Source of the DNA: JAAYEL01 sp964344625
GTDB lineage: Bacteria > Bacillota > Clostridia > Tissierellales > Peptoniphilaceae
Direction: 5' to 3'
Assembly (NCBI GenBank): GCA_964344625.1
Contig: CAYFNZ010000005.1
Coordinates: 1 to 51,641 of the forward strand
DNA length: 51,641 nucleotides
Under the pieces are notes generated by a model that saw only the letters and a program-made list of their open reading frames with translations, ran no database searches and was not told where the DNA came from. Positions 1 through 8,699 of the stretch are shown in pieces. The position numbers and the translations under genes are program-made. Numbering within the stretch: the stretch's first letter is position 1; every line of letters starts with the position of its first letter.

Positions 1-6
1 ACCTTC

Positions 7-1728
7 TTAAAGGTTATTTGATAGGGTTCTTTTTATATATTGGGTGATAAGGGATGAGAACCTATTTATATCTTTGATATAGGCAAAGTTATTTCCGTAG
101 ATTTTTTGCATGCTCTTTAGGTCTTCATCTTTTCCAGTAAAGATTGCAAGAGGATAAATACCCTCATCTTCTAATTTTCTAAATTCTATGGCCGTATCCA
201 TCTCAGCAAACTTATCCTTGTAGGCCTTCTCATCGTCCTTATAATTATTATCAATCCTGATTCTTACGTCATAAGGCTTACCATCAGTTAAATAGATAAG
301 GATTTTGTTTTTATACTTATTTGTCCTAAGAATTTTTCTCACCAGCCTAAATGCTAGTCCGTCTCTATTTGATCCGGCAGGAGAATATTTTAGGATGTCT
401 AGGTTCTTATCCTGAGAATCTGAATAATCCCTAAAAATTGTAAGACCAAGGACATTTTCCAAGTTTGAAAATGTCATGACCCTTGTAGGAATTTTTAGGT
501 CAGTCAAGGCTTGGGTAATCGTGTAGGTCCATGATGCAATTCTAGACTTTCTATCTAATTGAGAGCTAGACCCATCTAGCAAGATATCGACACTTAACTC
601 AGATGATTCAAATTTAGTCTTTTTATAAAAAATTACAGGGTCATTTAAATAAGTATGCCTATAAATTTTTGCTGGACTTAAAAGACCGGATTTAGATTTA
701 TTTTTTTGAATCTCACTATTAATTAAGAGTGAATTCTTTAAGTCTTTTTTCATCATATTTTGACTTCTAGAAAAAAGATTTCTATGCCTATCTAAGTAAT
801 ACTTGTTATCATCTTCACTTTCTTGCAATTGACTTTTTCTGAAATTAGCTTCTAGGTTATCGGGATAAGTCCCCTTTGATATCAACAGCCTATTTGACTT
901 ATGGTTTTGATTACATATCTCTTTTTCTAATAGAGATATCTCACTTTCAGAAAGTATATTCTTTCCAAAAAGATTTTGAGCCATATAGAGCATTTTATCC
1001 TTAGAGTCAATGCTTTCAGACTTTACGATGAGGTCCTTTTCTTCTTTTTCAAGGCCTTCTAAGTTTAAATCATTGGTAAATTCTGCTGATCCTATTAGAC
1101 CGTAATAGTCGTCTAAGACATTTTTTTCAGCTTTTTTCTTTTCTTTGATATTGTCCTTATCAAATGTTTTTCTTGTCTTTTTGTCATTCTTATCCTTAAT
1201 TGAGTTTGAAAAGAAAAAGTTTGAATCTAAAAGATTTTCGAAAGAATCGATTAAGTCATAAACATTTTTAAGCTTTGAAAAACTTTTAATTTTTTGATCA
1301 AGGTCTTTTACCATTTGACTTGTCATAGGGACTTCATTGAAAAATCTTTTAGCCCTAGTGTATTTCACTTCATCTAGAAGGTCATATCTTCTATGACCTT
1401 CATAATATTTTAGGAGGTCCTTGTAATGTAAATTTCTAATAATCTCAAAAGAGGGCCTAATAGTTAATAATTCTTCTTTAGAGAATTCTTCAAGGCAAAG
1501 GTAAAACAAGTTCAAAAACATCAAGTCCTTATCTATGTCTTTTAAATAAATCAGATAGTCAAAGACTAATTTTGAATCTTTTGATAGGGTCCTAGACAGG
1601 TTAAATATGTCAAAAAGATCCCTGTTTAAAATGATGTCCTCTTCAGGAATATTTATAGAATAGTCTTCAGATAAGGTCCAGATTATATTTTTCAAATAAA
1701 TATCGGGCTTATTTGTCAAAGACATCAC
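7..1728 (-). CDS. VWA-domain protein, partner of MoxR-type ATPase
   Basis: A protein of about 573 residues with a C-terminal von Willebrand factor A domain (about 378-565). The MIDAS metal site is visible as DGSSS at 385-389, with SNRDG at 453-457 and TDGKP at 481-485. The first 370 residues are charged, lysine-rich and not recognised. VWA proteins encoded beside MoxR/CbbQ/NorQ-type ATPases (CbbO/NorD-like) usually work with the ATPase to remodel or load metal into a target complex; the target here is unknown. The gene follows the ATPase gene and overlaps its end by up to 20 nt, so the two are very likely co-translated. The start is uncertain. AAAGGAG lies at 1728-1734, which puts GTG 1728 and ATG 1725 too close; TTG at 1719 has the best spacing (8 nt). 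No enzyme or cofactor gene that would name the target lies beside it. Confidence 0.85.
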   Translation of the reverse strand: MMSLTNKPDIYLKNIIWTLSEDYSINIPEEDIILNRDLFDIFNLSRTLSKDSKLVFDYLIYLKDIDKDLMFLNLFYLCLEEFSKEELLTIRPSFEIIRNLHYKDLLKYYEGHRRYDLLDEVKYTRAKRFFNEVPMTSQMVKDLDQKIKSFSKLKNVYDLIDSFENLLDSNFFFSNSIKDKNDKKTRKTFDKDNIKEKKKAEKNVLDDYYGLIGSAEFTNDLNLEGLEKEEKDLIVKSESIDSKDKMLYMAQNLFGKNILSESEISLLEKEICNQNHKSNRLLISKGTYPDNLEANFRKSQLQESEDDNKYYLDRHRNLFSRSQNMMKKDLKNSLLINSEIQKNKSKSGLLSPAKIYRHTYLNDPVIFYKKTKFESSELSVDILLDGSSSQLDRKSRIASWTYTITQALTDLKIPTRVMTFSNLENVLGLTIFRDYSDSQDKNLDILKYSPAGSNRDGLAFRLVRKILRTNKYKNKILIYLTDGKPYDVRIRIDNNYKDDEKAYKDKFAEMDTAIEFRKLEDEGIYPLAIFTGKDEDLKSMQKIYGNNFAYIKDINRFSSLITQYIKRTLSNNL

Positions 1729-2623
1729 TCCTTTTATAGTCTTTTGGGAAGTTAATTCTCATAAGGTCTTTTATTATTTCTTTTTCAAAATTATCAAAGG
1801 TCTTGTTAGATATAGCCATTTCTAGGGCTTTTTTTAAGTCTAGACCAAGGTCTACTGATCCAAGCGCAGATAATAGGCCTCTAAGGTCTAAGGCCCTTGA
1901 AGAAATCTCTGAATTTTCAACCTTTAACTCAATATCGTTAAAGAAATTTACAAATGATTCTAAGAAAGATTCATTTATGTTTGGATAAGAGTTTTTAATT
2001 AGTAACTTTAACTGGTCTTTTGAAATATGGGGAAGCTCTATTACTAGAAACCTCGATACTAGGGCCTCGTTAAGTTCCTTGGTTCCAAGGTAGCCGTAGT
2101 TCATGGTAGCAATAAACCTTGTTGCAGGGTGTATATTTATTAGGTCATAACCAGGTATGTCAATAATCCTCCTGTCATCAAGGCTTGAGTGAAGGACTGA
2201 TAGGGCTTCATTTTTTGCCATATTTATCTCATCAAGGACAGCAAAGCCCCCGCTTATGCAAGAACTCGTGATGGGACCATTTCTAAATATGACCTCGTTA
2301 TTCTTGAAAGAATCCACGCCTAAAAGCTGGCTTTCATCAGTGTTAATATTTAAGGAGATATTCCAAGATGGCCTATTAAAAAGCATGGCTAGGTTTGATG
2401 CCAAAAGGTTTTTCCCGGTAGATTTTGGACCTACTAATAAGAGGTTGCTCCCTTGAAGGATAGCTGTTATGGCTTGTTCCCATATATCTTTGCCTAGATA
2501 TATTGTTTTCTCACTTGGAATCCTATACTTGTATTTATCGTCGGTTTCAAAAGTTTTATTAAAGTCTTCAACTTTTTCTAGTAGAGTCTTAGATACTCCT
2601 TGTTCTATTAATTTTTCAATCAT
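1709..2623 (-). CDS. MoxR/NorQ-type AAA+ ATPase
   Basis: A single-domain AAA+ ATPase of about 304 residues in the MoxR/CbbQ/NorQ group. Numbering from the TTG one codon upstream, Walker A is GPKSTGKN (66-73), Walker B is FAVLDEIN (128-135), sensor 1 is around TMN (174-176) and the arginine-finger segment is SRF (191-193). Such ATPases couple ATP hydrolysis to remodelling of a target through a VWA partner, which is encoded immediately downstream and overlaps. The Walker A carries Asn where Thr or Ser normally contacts magnesium; the rest of the site looks intact. ATG at 2623 was chosen because GGAG lies 11 nt upstream; the TTG at 2626 is also possible. Transcription diverges from the pyrophosphatase gene at 2853. 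Confidence 0.88.
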   Translation of the reverse strand: MIEKLIEQGVSKTLLEKVEDFNKTFETDDKYKYRIPSEKTIYLGKDIWEQAITAILQGSNLLLVGPKSTGKNLLASNLAMLFNRPSWNISLNINTDESQLLGVDSFKNNEVIFRNGPITSSCISGGFAVLDEINMAKNEALSVLHSSLDDRRIIDIPGYDLINIHPATRFIATMNYGYLGTKELNEALVSRFLVIELPHISKDQLKLLIKNSYPNINESFLESFVNFFNDIELKVENSEISSRALDLRGLLSALGSVDLGLDLKKALEMAISNKTFDNFEKEIIKDLMRINFPKDYKRSDVFDK

Positions 2624-2794
2624 CAATAATCATTCTCCATTATTTATCTTGTGTGTAAATCACGAAAATTTAAGATTTTAACCATACAATCTTATCATAA
2701 ATATAATAAATTTCCACCATATAATTATTAGCCAATTTTAACAAATAAAATCTTTTATATTAAGGGCAAATATGCTAATTCATGCTCGTTCAAA

Positions 2795-2832
2795 TTGTAT
2801 ATACATATGTAATATGCTATTATTATTACATA
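2795..2832 (+). promoter_or_regulatory. Promoter with operator-like dyad for the PPase-glycogen run
   Basis: TTGTAT (2795-2800), a 17-nt spacer and TATTAT (2818-2823) form a sigma-A-like promoter. A perfect inverted repeat, TATGTAAT (2806-2813) and ATTACATA (2825-2832), flanks the -10 box. The left arm also belongs to the 10-bp palindrome TACATATGTA (2802-2811). A repressor bound to the dyad would cover the -10 element. The promoter reading is from sequence; the operator role is inference. Confidence 0.55.
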
Positions 2833-2852
2833 CAGAAGAGAAAGGAAGAACT

Positions 2853-4496
2853 ATGAAAGAGAAAGTATATATCACAGGACATAAGAATCCAGATACGGAT
2901 TCAATATGTGCAGCAATTTCATATGCGGAGTTAAAAAATAAGATTGGAGAAATCCAGGCTATTCCTATAAGAATAGGAGAATTGAACCAAGAAACCAGAT
3001 TTGTTTTAGACAGATGGGGGTTTGAAGCTCCACAATTTATATCTACTCTAAAGCAAACTGTTAAAGATCTAGAATTAGATGAAGCTTTTACTGTTCAGGG
3101 GAATATTTCTATAAATAAGGCGGCAAGATTCTTACAAGAGCAAGCCTTACAAACCCTACCTGTTGTAGACGATGACGAGGTTTTAGAAGGTATTGTTACC
3201 CTATCAAACTTAACCAAGTCATATATGGAAGTTTGGGATGATAAGATTATTTGGAGGGCAAATACAAGCATCGACAATATCATCGATGTTATTGCTGCCA
3301 ATATAGTTTATATACCACCTAAATTAAAACCATATGATGGAAGAATCGTAGTTTATGTTTCCGAAGTCGATGAAAAAGGCCACGTAGCAGAAGGAGATAT
3401 AGTCGTATCAGGAAATAGAAAGGAAGTTCAAATAGAAGCTATTAATAGAGGAGCTTCAATAATTATACTTTCTTCAAGTGCCCAAATGTCACCTGAAATT
3501 CTTGAAAAGGCAAAAGCAAATAATGTGACTGTATTATCTACAAAATACAATTCTTATATGGTTGCAAGACTGCTACCTCAATCAATTCCTATTTCATATG
3601 TTATGACAAAAGATAATTTGATTTCATTTTATCCGGATGATTTCGTGGAATATGTTGAAAAAGAGGTTAGGGGTACAAGAATCAGAAACTTCCCAGTTAT
3701 AGACCATAATGGAAGAGTAATTAGCAATCTATCTAGAAGTCATTTAATGATTGAAGAAAAGAAGAAGTTAATACTTGTAGACCACAATGAAAGAAACCAA
3801 TCTATTGATGATATTGATTCAGTTGAAATAGTTGAGATTATAGACCACCACAGGGTTGCAAATATCATGACAAACAATCCTATTTATTTTAGAAACCTAC
3901 CAGTAGGTTCATCTAATACTATTATTGCAATGATGTATTTTGAACAAGGAATTACACCAAGTAAGAATATAGCGGGCCTTATGGCATCAGCTATCATTTC
4001 TGATACCTTGTTATTTAGGTCTCCTACAACTACAGAAACCGACAAGCAAATCCTTATGAGATTGGCTAGAATTGCTGACATTGATGTCGAAGAGTATTCA
4101 ATGGAAATGTTTTCTGCCGGAACTTCTCTAAAAGGCAAGAAGGTTGAAGATATCTTGAATACCGATTGTAAGGTATTTAATATCAACAACAATAAAGTAA
4201 AGGTAGCACAAACATTTACTACAAACCTTGGAGATTTAGGTGAAATTGAAGGTCAAATTAAGAAGAAGATGGAAGAAACTCAAAAGTTCAACCAAGACGA
4301 TGTATTCTGTCTATTAATGACCGATATTTTTGCTGAAAAGTCAAAGGTTCTTGTAGCTGGAAAATATGGGGAAGAAATTGCAAAAGAATTTGGTAGCAAA
4401 TATGATGAAAATGGTTTTATCGTAGATGGCTTATTATCAAGAAAGAAACAATTCATACCGACAATTTCTGCTGCAATTTCAAAGGTAACTAGTTAA
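2853..4496 (+). CDS. CBS/DRTGG-domain manganese-dependent inorganic pyrophosphatase (family II)
   Basis: Hydrolyses pyrophosphate to two phosphates. The DHH-family catalytic core is split. The N-terminal piece carries GHKNPDTDS (residues 9-17; His10, Asp14 and Asp16 are metal ligands), and the C-terminal piece carries VDHNE (309-313) and DHH (331-333). Between them lie two CBS repeats (about 70-130 and 245-300) flanking a DRTGG-like segment (about 150-240). In this family the insert binds adenine nucleotides, and forms with DRTGG also respond to diadenosine polyphosphates, so activity should track energy status. Length is 547 residues. The start is ATG 2853 after AAAGGAAG; the frame is open upstream to 2772 but without a ribosome site there. 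It leads the glycogen genes, 17 nt before glgB, which suggests it pulls the ADP-glucose reaction forward by removing pyrophosphate. Confidence 0.93.
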   Translation: MKEKVYITGHKNPDTDSICAAISYAELKNKIGEIQAIPIRIGELNQETRFVLDRWGFEAPQFISTLKQTVKDLELDEAFTVQGNISINKAARFLQEQALQTLPVVDDDEVLEGIVTLSNLTKSYMEVWDDKIIWRANTSIDNIIDVIAANIVYIPPKLKPYDGRIVVYVSEVDEKGHVAEGDIVVSGNRKEVQIEAINRGASIIILSSSAQMSPEILEKAKANNVTVLSTKYNSYMVARLLPQSIPISYVMTKDNLISFYPDDFVEYVEKEVRGTRIRNFPVIDHNGRVISNLSRSHLMIEEKKKLILVDHNERNQSIDDIDSVEIVEIIDHHRVANIMTNNPIYFRNLPVGSSNTIIAMMYFEQGITPSKNIAGLMASAIISDTLLFRSPTTTETDKQILMRLARIADIDVEEYSMEMFSAGTSLKGKKVEDILNTDCKVFNINNNKVKVAQTFTTNLGDLGEIEGQIKKKMEETQKFNQDDVFCLLMTDIFAEKSKVLVAGKYGEEIAKEFGSKYDENGFIVDGLLSRKKQFIPTISAAISKVTS

Positions 4497-4513
4497 AAGT
4501 AAAGGAAAATAGA

Positions 4514-6406
4514 ATGAAATATTACTACAGTGATCAAAATGATAAAGATGTTTACTTATTTCACGAGGGTAAAAATTATAAATCTTATGAGTTCTTAGGA
4601 GCTCATAAGATTTGTAATAATGGCGAAGAATATATGAGATTCGCTGTTTGGGCCCCAAATGCAAAGGCTGTATTCTTGATTGGAGATTTTAACTCTTGGA
4701 ACAAGGAAGATTTACCAATGAAGAGGATTAATGGCTCAGGGATATGGGGAATCTACGTGAGTGATGTAAAAGAATATGATGCTTATAAGTTTAGGATAAT
4801 CTCATGGGATGATAGAGAAGTAATAAAGGCTGACCCTTATGCATTCCATGCTGAAACAAGACCGAATACAGCTTCAAAAATTTATGATATTGATGGCTTT
4901 GAATGGTCTGATAAGAGATGGATGAACAAGAGAAAGAAAGTTGACCATTTCCATACGCCTATGTCAATTTATGAAATGCATTTAGGCTCATGGATGAGAC
5001 ATCCTGATGGCTCTTATTATTCATACATAGAATTAGCAGAAAGACTTCCAGAATATGTAAAAGAAATGGGTTATACCCACGTTGAATTTTTGCCTATTAC
5101 GGAGTTTCCATATGATGGTTCATGGGGATATCAAGTAACAGGATATTTTGCGGCAACTTCAAGATTTGGAACGCCTAAAGACTTAATGCATTTGATAGAT
5201 GCCCTACATAAAAAAAATATTGGGGTCTTGATGGACTGGGTGCCAGTTCATTTTACAAAAGATGACCATGGCTTAAGGGAGTTTGATGGTTCCTGCTTGT
5301 ATGAAAAGAACAATCCTTATGCTGCCTCAGCAGAAGGTTGGGGAACCTTGTTATTTGATTTTTATAAGCCTGAAGTTAGGAATTTCTTGATTTCATCAGC
5401 CTTATTTTGGCTTGATAAGTTCCATTTTGATGGCATAAGAGTCGATGCTGTAGCGGCAATGCTATACCTAAATTTTGGTGGAAAGAACCTATGCAACGAA
5501 TATGGTGGCACTGAAAACCATGAAGCAGTTGAGTTTATCAAGGAACTAAACTCAGTTGTACACCTATTCTTTAGCGATGTTATGATGATTGCAGAAGAAT
5601 CATCAGACTGGGAAGGAATCACAGCTCCAGTTTCTGAAGGCGGACTTGGCTTTGACTATAAGTGGAATATGGGTTGGATGAATGACACCTTAAGATATAT
5701 CGCAACAGACCCAATTAATAGGAAATATCACCACGATTTAATGACCTTCTCTATGATGTATGCCTTTAATGAAAACTATATTCTTCCTTTTAGTCACGAT
5801 GAAGTAGTTCACTTAAAGAAGTCTATGATTAATAAGATACCTGGGGACTATCATATGAAGTTTGCAGGCTTAAAAGGCCTTTATGGATATATGTTTGCAC
5901 ATCCAGGAAAGAAGCTACTATTCATGGGCTCTGATATAGGTAACTTCGATGAGTGGAATGAAAATGTAGAGCTGCCATGGAGCGTGCTTGCCTATGAAAA
6001 ACATCAGGGACTAAAGAGATTTGTAAGCGATTTAAATAAGCTTTACACAAAGAATAGTGAATTTTATGAGCTTGATACATCTTATGATGGATTTAATTGG
6101 GTAGATGTTGAAAATTCAGAAGAATCAATCTTTATTTTTGAAAGAATAAATAAAAAAGATGAAAGGATTATTTGTATCTTTAACTTCACCCCTGTGTATA
6201 GACCAGGATATAAAGTTGGCGTCTTGGAAAAGGGCATATATAAAGTACTTTTAAATTCTGAACATAGGTGGTATGGCGGTCTTGTAAATAGGAATACCCC
6301 ATATTACACAAAGGAAGAATACGCCCACAATAGAAAGTACTCTATACATGTTGATATTCCAGGATATTCAGCTATTTTTATAAAATTAAGTACAAGAAAA
6401 AAATAG
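4514..6406 (+). CDS. glgB: 1,4-alpha-glucan branching enzyme
   Basis: Transfers alpha-1,4 chains to alpha-1,6 positions to branch glycogen (GH13). An N-terminal CBM48-type domain (WAPNAKAVFLIGDFN, about 46-60) precedes the barrel. Region I is DWVPVHF (241-247). The nucleophile Asp311 is in GIRVDAV, the acid/base Glu361 in IAEES, and region IV is SHDEVVH (427-433). The length of 630 residues is normal. It follows the pyrophosphatase by 17 nt and its stop abuts the ribosome site of glgC, so it is operonic. An unusual perfect 12-bp inverted repeat lies in codons 23-34. Confidence 0.97.
   Translation: MKYYYSDQNDKDVYLFHEGKNYKSYEFLGAHKICNNGEEYMRFAVWAPNAKAVFLIGDFNSWNKEDLPMKRINGSGIWGIYVSDVKEYDAYKFRIISWDDREVIKADPYAFHAETRPNTASKIYDIDGFEWSDKRWMNKRKKVDHFHTPMSIYEMHLGSWMRHPDGSYYSYIELAERLPEYVKEMGYTHVEFLPITEFPYDGSWGYQVTGYFAATSRFGTPKDLMHLIDALHKKNIGVLMDWVPVHFTKDDHGLREFDGSCLYEKNNPYAASAEGWGTLLFDFYKPEVRNFLISSALFWLDKFHFDGIRVDAVAAMLYLNFGGKNLCNEYGGTENHEAVEFIKELNSVVHLFFSDVMMIAEESSDWEGITAPVSEGGLGFDYKWNMGWMNDTLRYIATDPINRKYHHDLMTFSMMYAFNENYILPFSHDEVVHLKKSMINKIPGDYHMKFAGLKGLYGYMFAHPGKKLLFMGSDIGNFDEWNENVELPWSVLAYEKHQGLKRFVSDLNKLYTKNSEFYELDTSYDGFNWVDVENSEESIFIFERINKKDERIICIFNFTPVYRPGYKVGVLEKGIYKVLLNSEHRWYGGLVNRNTPYYTKEEYAHNRKYSIHVDIPGYSAIFIKLSTRKK
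4580..4613 (+). other. Perfect 12-bp hairpin inside the start of glgB
   Basis: Arms AAATCTTATGAG (4580-4591) and CTCATAAGATTT (4602-4613) enclose a 10-nt loop, beginning 66 nt after the glgB start codon. No T-run follows, so it is not a classical terminator. A stem this long with so short a loop is rarely expected by chance in this base composition. A role in mRNA processing or in slowing ribosomes is inference. Confidence 0.6.
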
Positions 6407-6417
6407 GGAGGTAAGTC

Positions 6418-7554
6418 TTGAACAAAAATAACATGGTTGCTATGCTCTTGGCAGGCGGTCAAGGAAGTAGACTTAGGGCTCTTACCAAAAACACCGCTAA
6501 ACCAGCAGTTCCTTTTGGAGGCAAATATAAGATAATTGACTTTGGCATTAGCAATGCAGCAAATTCAGGTATAGACAATATTGGTATCTTAACCCAATAT
6601 AAGCCATTTTACCTAAATGAACACATAGCTATGGGAGCTGCTTGGGACTTGGATAAATATTCTGGTGGCCTAAAGCTTTTATCTCCTTACTATTCTGAGG
6701 AAGGTGGTAGGTGGTATAAGGGAACAGCAAATGCCATATATGAAAACATCGATTATTTGGACCAATTAAATCCAAATTATGTTTTAATACTTTCAGGTGA
6801 CCACATCTATAAGATGAACTATGAAAAAATGCTTCAAGCCCATAAAGACAATGAAGCTAAGGTTTCCATAGCTGTTATGGAAGTACCTTGGGATGAAGCT
6901 TCTAGATTTGGTATCATGAACACCGATGATAGTGACAAAATCATAGAATTTGAAGAAAAACCTGCAAATCCAAAGAGTAATTTAGCATCAATGGGTATTT
7001 ATATTTTCGATTGGCCAGTTCTTAGAAAGGCTCTTATTGAAGACTACGATGACCCTAATTCAGAATATGACTTCGGTAAAAATATTATTCCAAAGCTATT
7101 AAATGAAGGATGCCCAATTTATGCTTATAGATTCTCTGGATATTGGAAGGACGTTGGAACTGTAAGATCATATTGGGAAGCCAACCTTGACCTTATAGAC
7201 GAGCATAATCCACTTGATATCTATGATAAGAATTGGAGAATAAATACAACTACTAAGAATTTGCCTCCACACTTTATAGCTCCAAGTGGCCAAGTTTCAA
7301 ATGTTTTGATAAATGAAGCTTGTTTTATAGCTGGTAAGGTAAAAAATTCAGTTCTTTTTGACCAAGTTACAGTTGAAGAAGGGGCGTGTGTAGAAAATTC
7401 TGTTTTGCTACCTGGAACAATTGTTAAAAAGGGAGCTCAAATCTATAATTGCGTTTCTTGCGAAGGAATTGTTATTGAAAAAGATACCAAAATAGGTTCT
7501 TCAGCTAGTGACGATGTTTATTTAATATCACCAAGTGGAGTATTAAAGGAGTAG
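6418..7554 (+). CDS. glgC: Glucose-1-phosphate adenylyltransferase, catalytic subunit
   Basis: Makes ADP-glucose and pyrophosphate from ATP and glucose 1-phosphate, the committed step of glycogen synthesis. The nucleotidyltransferase signature LAGGQGSRLRALT (about 11-23) is intact. So are KPAVPFGG, the metal-binding region SGDHIYKMNY (about 125-134), EFEEKP and YWKDVGT, followed by a C-terminal left-handed beta-helix. It has 378 residues, typical for the Firmicutes form. The start is TTG at 6418; GGAGG (6407-6411) lies 6 nt upstream, whereas the internal ATG has no such site. It is followed after 7 nt by glgD, its expected partner subunit. Confidence 0.97.
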   Translation: MNKNNMVAMLLAGGQGSRLRALTKNTAKPAVPFGGKYKIIDFGISNAANSGIDNIGILTQYKPFYLNEHIAMGAAWDLDKYSGGLKLLSPYYSEEGGRWYKGTANAIYENIDYLDQLNPNYVLILSGDHIYKMNYEKMLQAHKDNEAKVSIAVMEVPWDEASRFGIMNTDDSDKIIEFEEKPANPKSNLASMGIYIFDWPVLRKALIEDYDDPNSEYDFGKNIIPKLLNEGCPIYAYRFSGYWKDVGTVRSYWEANLDLIDEHNPLDIYDKNWRINTTTKNLPPHFIAPSGQVSNVLINEACFIAGKVKNSVLFDQVTVEEGACVENSVLLPGTIVKKGAQIYNCVSCEGIVIEKDTKIGSSASDDVYLISPSGVLKE

Positions 7555-7561
7555 CTAGATT

Positions 7562-8683
7562 ATGAATAATTGTATTGGAATTATTAAATCAGGAAAATAT
7601 ATACAAGCCGATTACAGTAGTTTGACTAAAACTAGGCCAGATTACATGCTTCCTTTTGGTGGCCGTTATAGGACAGTAGACTTTACACTTTCAAAATTTT
7701 CAGAACATGGCTTATCTAAGGTTTTAGTATTTGCAGGTAAGAACATTAGATCAACCCTAGACCATATAGGAAATGGTAAAAACTGGGGCTTGGATAAAAG
7801 ACATGATGGACTTATGATTAACCCTCTTTCTTATGCAAACCATGAGGATTCAACATCAGAGATACAAACATACTTCGAATCTCTAAGATTTTTTGAGGAT
7901 GCTAATCAAGAAAACATTTATATTTCAGATCCTATGGTAATCTCAAGAATTGATATTACTAAGGCATACAATGAATTTTTGGACAATGACTACGATGTTA
8001 TGTTCTTATATAGAAAGCAAAAGGATAGCAATTATGAGTATTTAAATGCTAGAAAATTAGTATTTAATGCTGACAATAAACCGATAAATATAGGGATAAA
8101 TCTTGGAACAGAACATATTTTCAACATGTATGTAGAAAATATGTTTATTAAAAAAGACTTGTTTATGAAGTTGGTTAAGGAATCTATAGAAAAAGGGGAT
8201 GCTGATAACCTACTAAAGGCGATTTTTAATAATAAGGATAAGTTAAACATTGGATCCTTAGAATTGTTTAGACACGTTGAGTACATCAGAGATTTAAACT
8301 CATATTTTAAGGCTAACCTAAACCTATTAAATCCAGGAATTTATGCAGACTTATTGCTTACTGGAGAAGGAATAAGAACTAAGTCTAAAGATGAACCATC
8401 AACCCTATATGTTGAAGGAAATAAGGTAAGCAATTCTTTAGTGGCAAATGGTTGTATTATCAAGGGAGAAGTTGAAAATTCCATCCTATTTAGAGGGGTG
8501 AAAATAGGAAAGAATGCTATAATTAAGAATTCCCTAATCTTCCAAAAGGCTGTTATTGAAGATAATGCAGTTATTATAAACTCTATTATCGACAAGAACT
8601 GCACAGTTAAAGAAGGGGTATTTGTTCAAGGAACTTCCAACAATCCATATGTGGTTGAAAAGAATATGATAGTTGAAAAATAA
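7562..8683 (+). CDS. glgD: GlgD, non-canonical subunit of ADP-glucose pyrophosphorylase
   Basis: A 373-residue paralogue of GlgC. The N-terminal glycine-rich nucleotide loop is replaced (GIIKSGKYIQADYSSLT), whereas PFGGRYRTVDF and the C-terminal beta-helix repeats are kept. Firmicutes GlgD proteins act with GlgC in a mixed complex that is more active than GlgC alone, and are considered weakly active or non-catalytic by themselves. The loss of the GGxGxRL loop seen here fits that. The ribosome site GGAG overlaps the glgC stop, implying coupled translation. Confidence 0.93.
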   Translation: MNNCIGIIKSGKYIQADYSSLTKTRPDYMLPFGGRYRTVDFTLSKFSEHGLSKVLVFAGKNIRSTLDHIGNGKNWGLDKRHDGLMINPLSYANHEDSTSEIQTYFESLRFFEDANQENIYISDPMVISRIDITKAYNEFLDNDYDVMFLYRKQKDSNYEYLNARKLVFNADNKPINIGINLGTEHIFNMYVENMFIKKDLFMKLVKESIEKGDADNLLKAIFNNKDKLNIGSLELFRHVEYIRDLNSYFKANLNLLNPGIYADLLLTGEGIRTKSKDEPSTLYVEGNKVSNSLVANGCIIKGEVENSILFRGVKIGKNAIIKNSLIFQKAVIEDNAVIINSIIDKNCTVKEGVFVQGTSNNPYVVEKNMIVEK

Positions 8684-8699
8684 AGACTAAGGGGTAATG

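Noticed and set aside
1377..1401. 10-bp perfect hairpin inside the VWA gene
   Set aside because: About one stem of this size with a short loop is expected by chance in 51 kb of this composition; no supporting context.
1803..2681. Plus-strand frames opposite the MoxR ATPase
   Set aside because: Shadows of the minus-strand gene with no ribosome sites or recognisable products.
2772..2852. N-terminal extension of the pyrophosphatase
   Set aside because: The frame is open, but the region contains the promoter and dyad; AAAGGAAG directs initiation at 2853.
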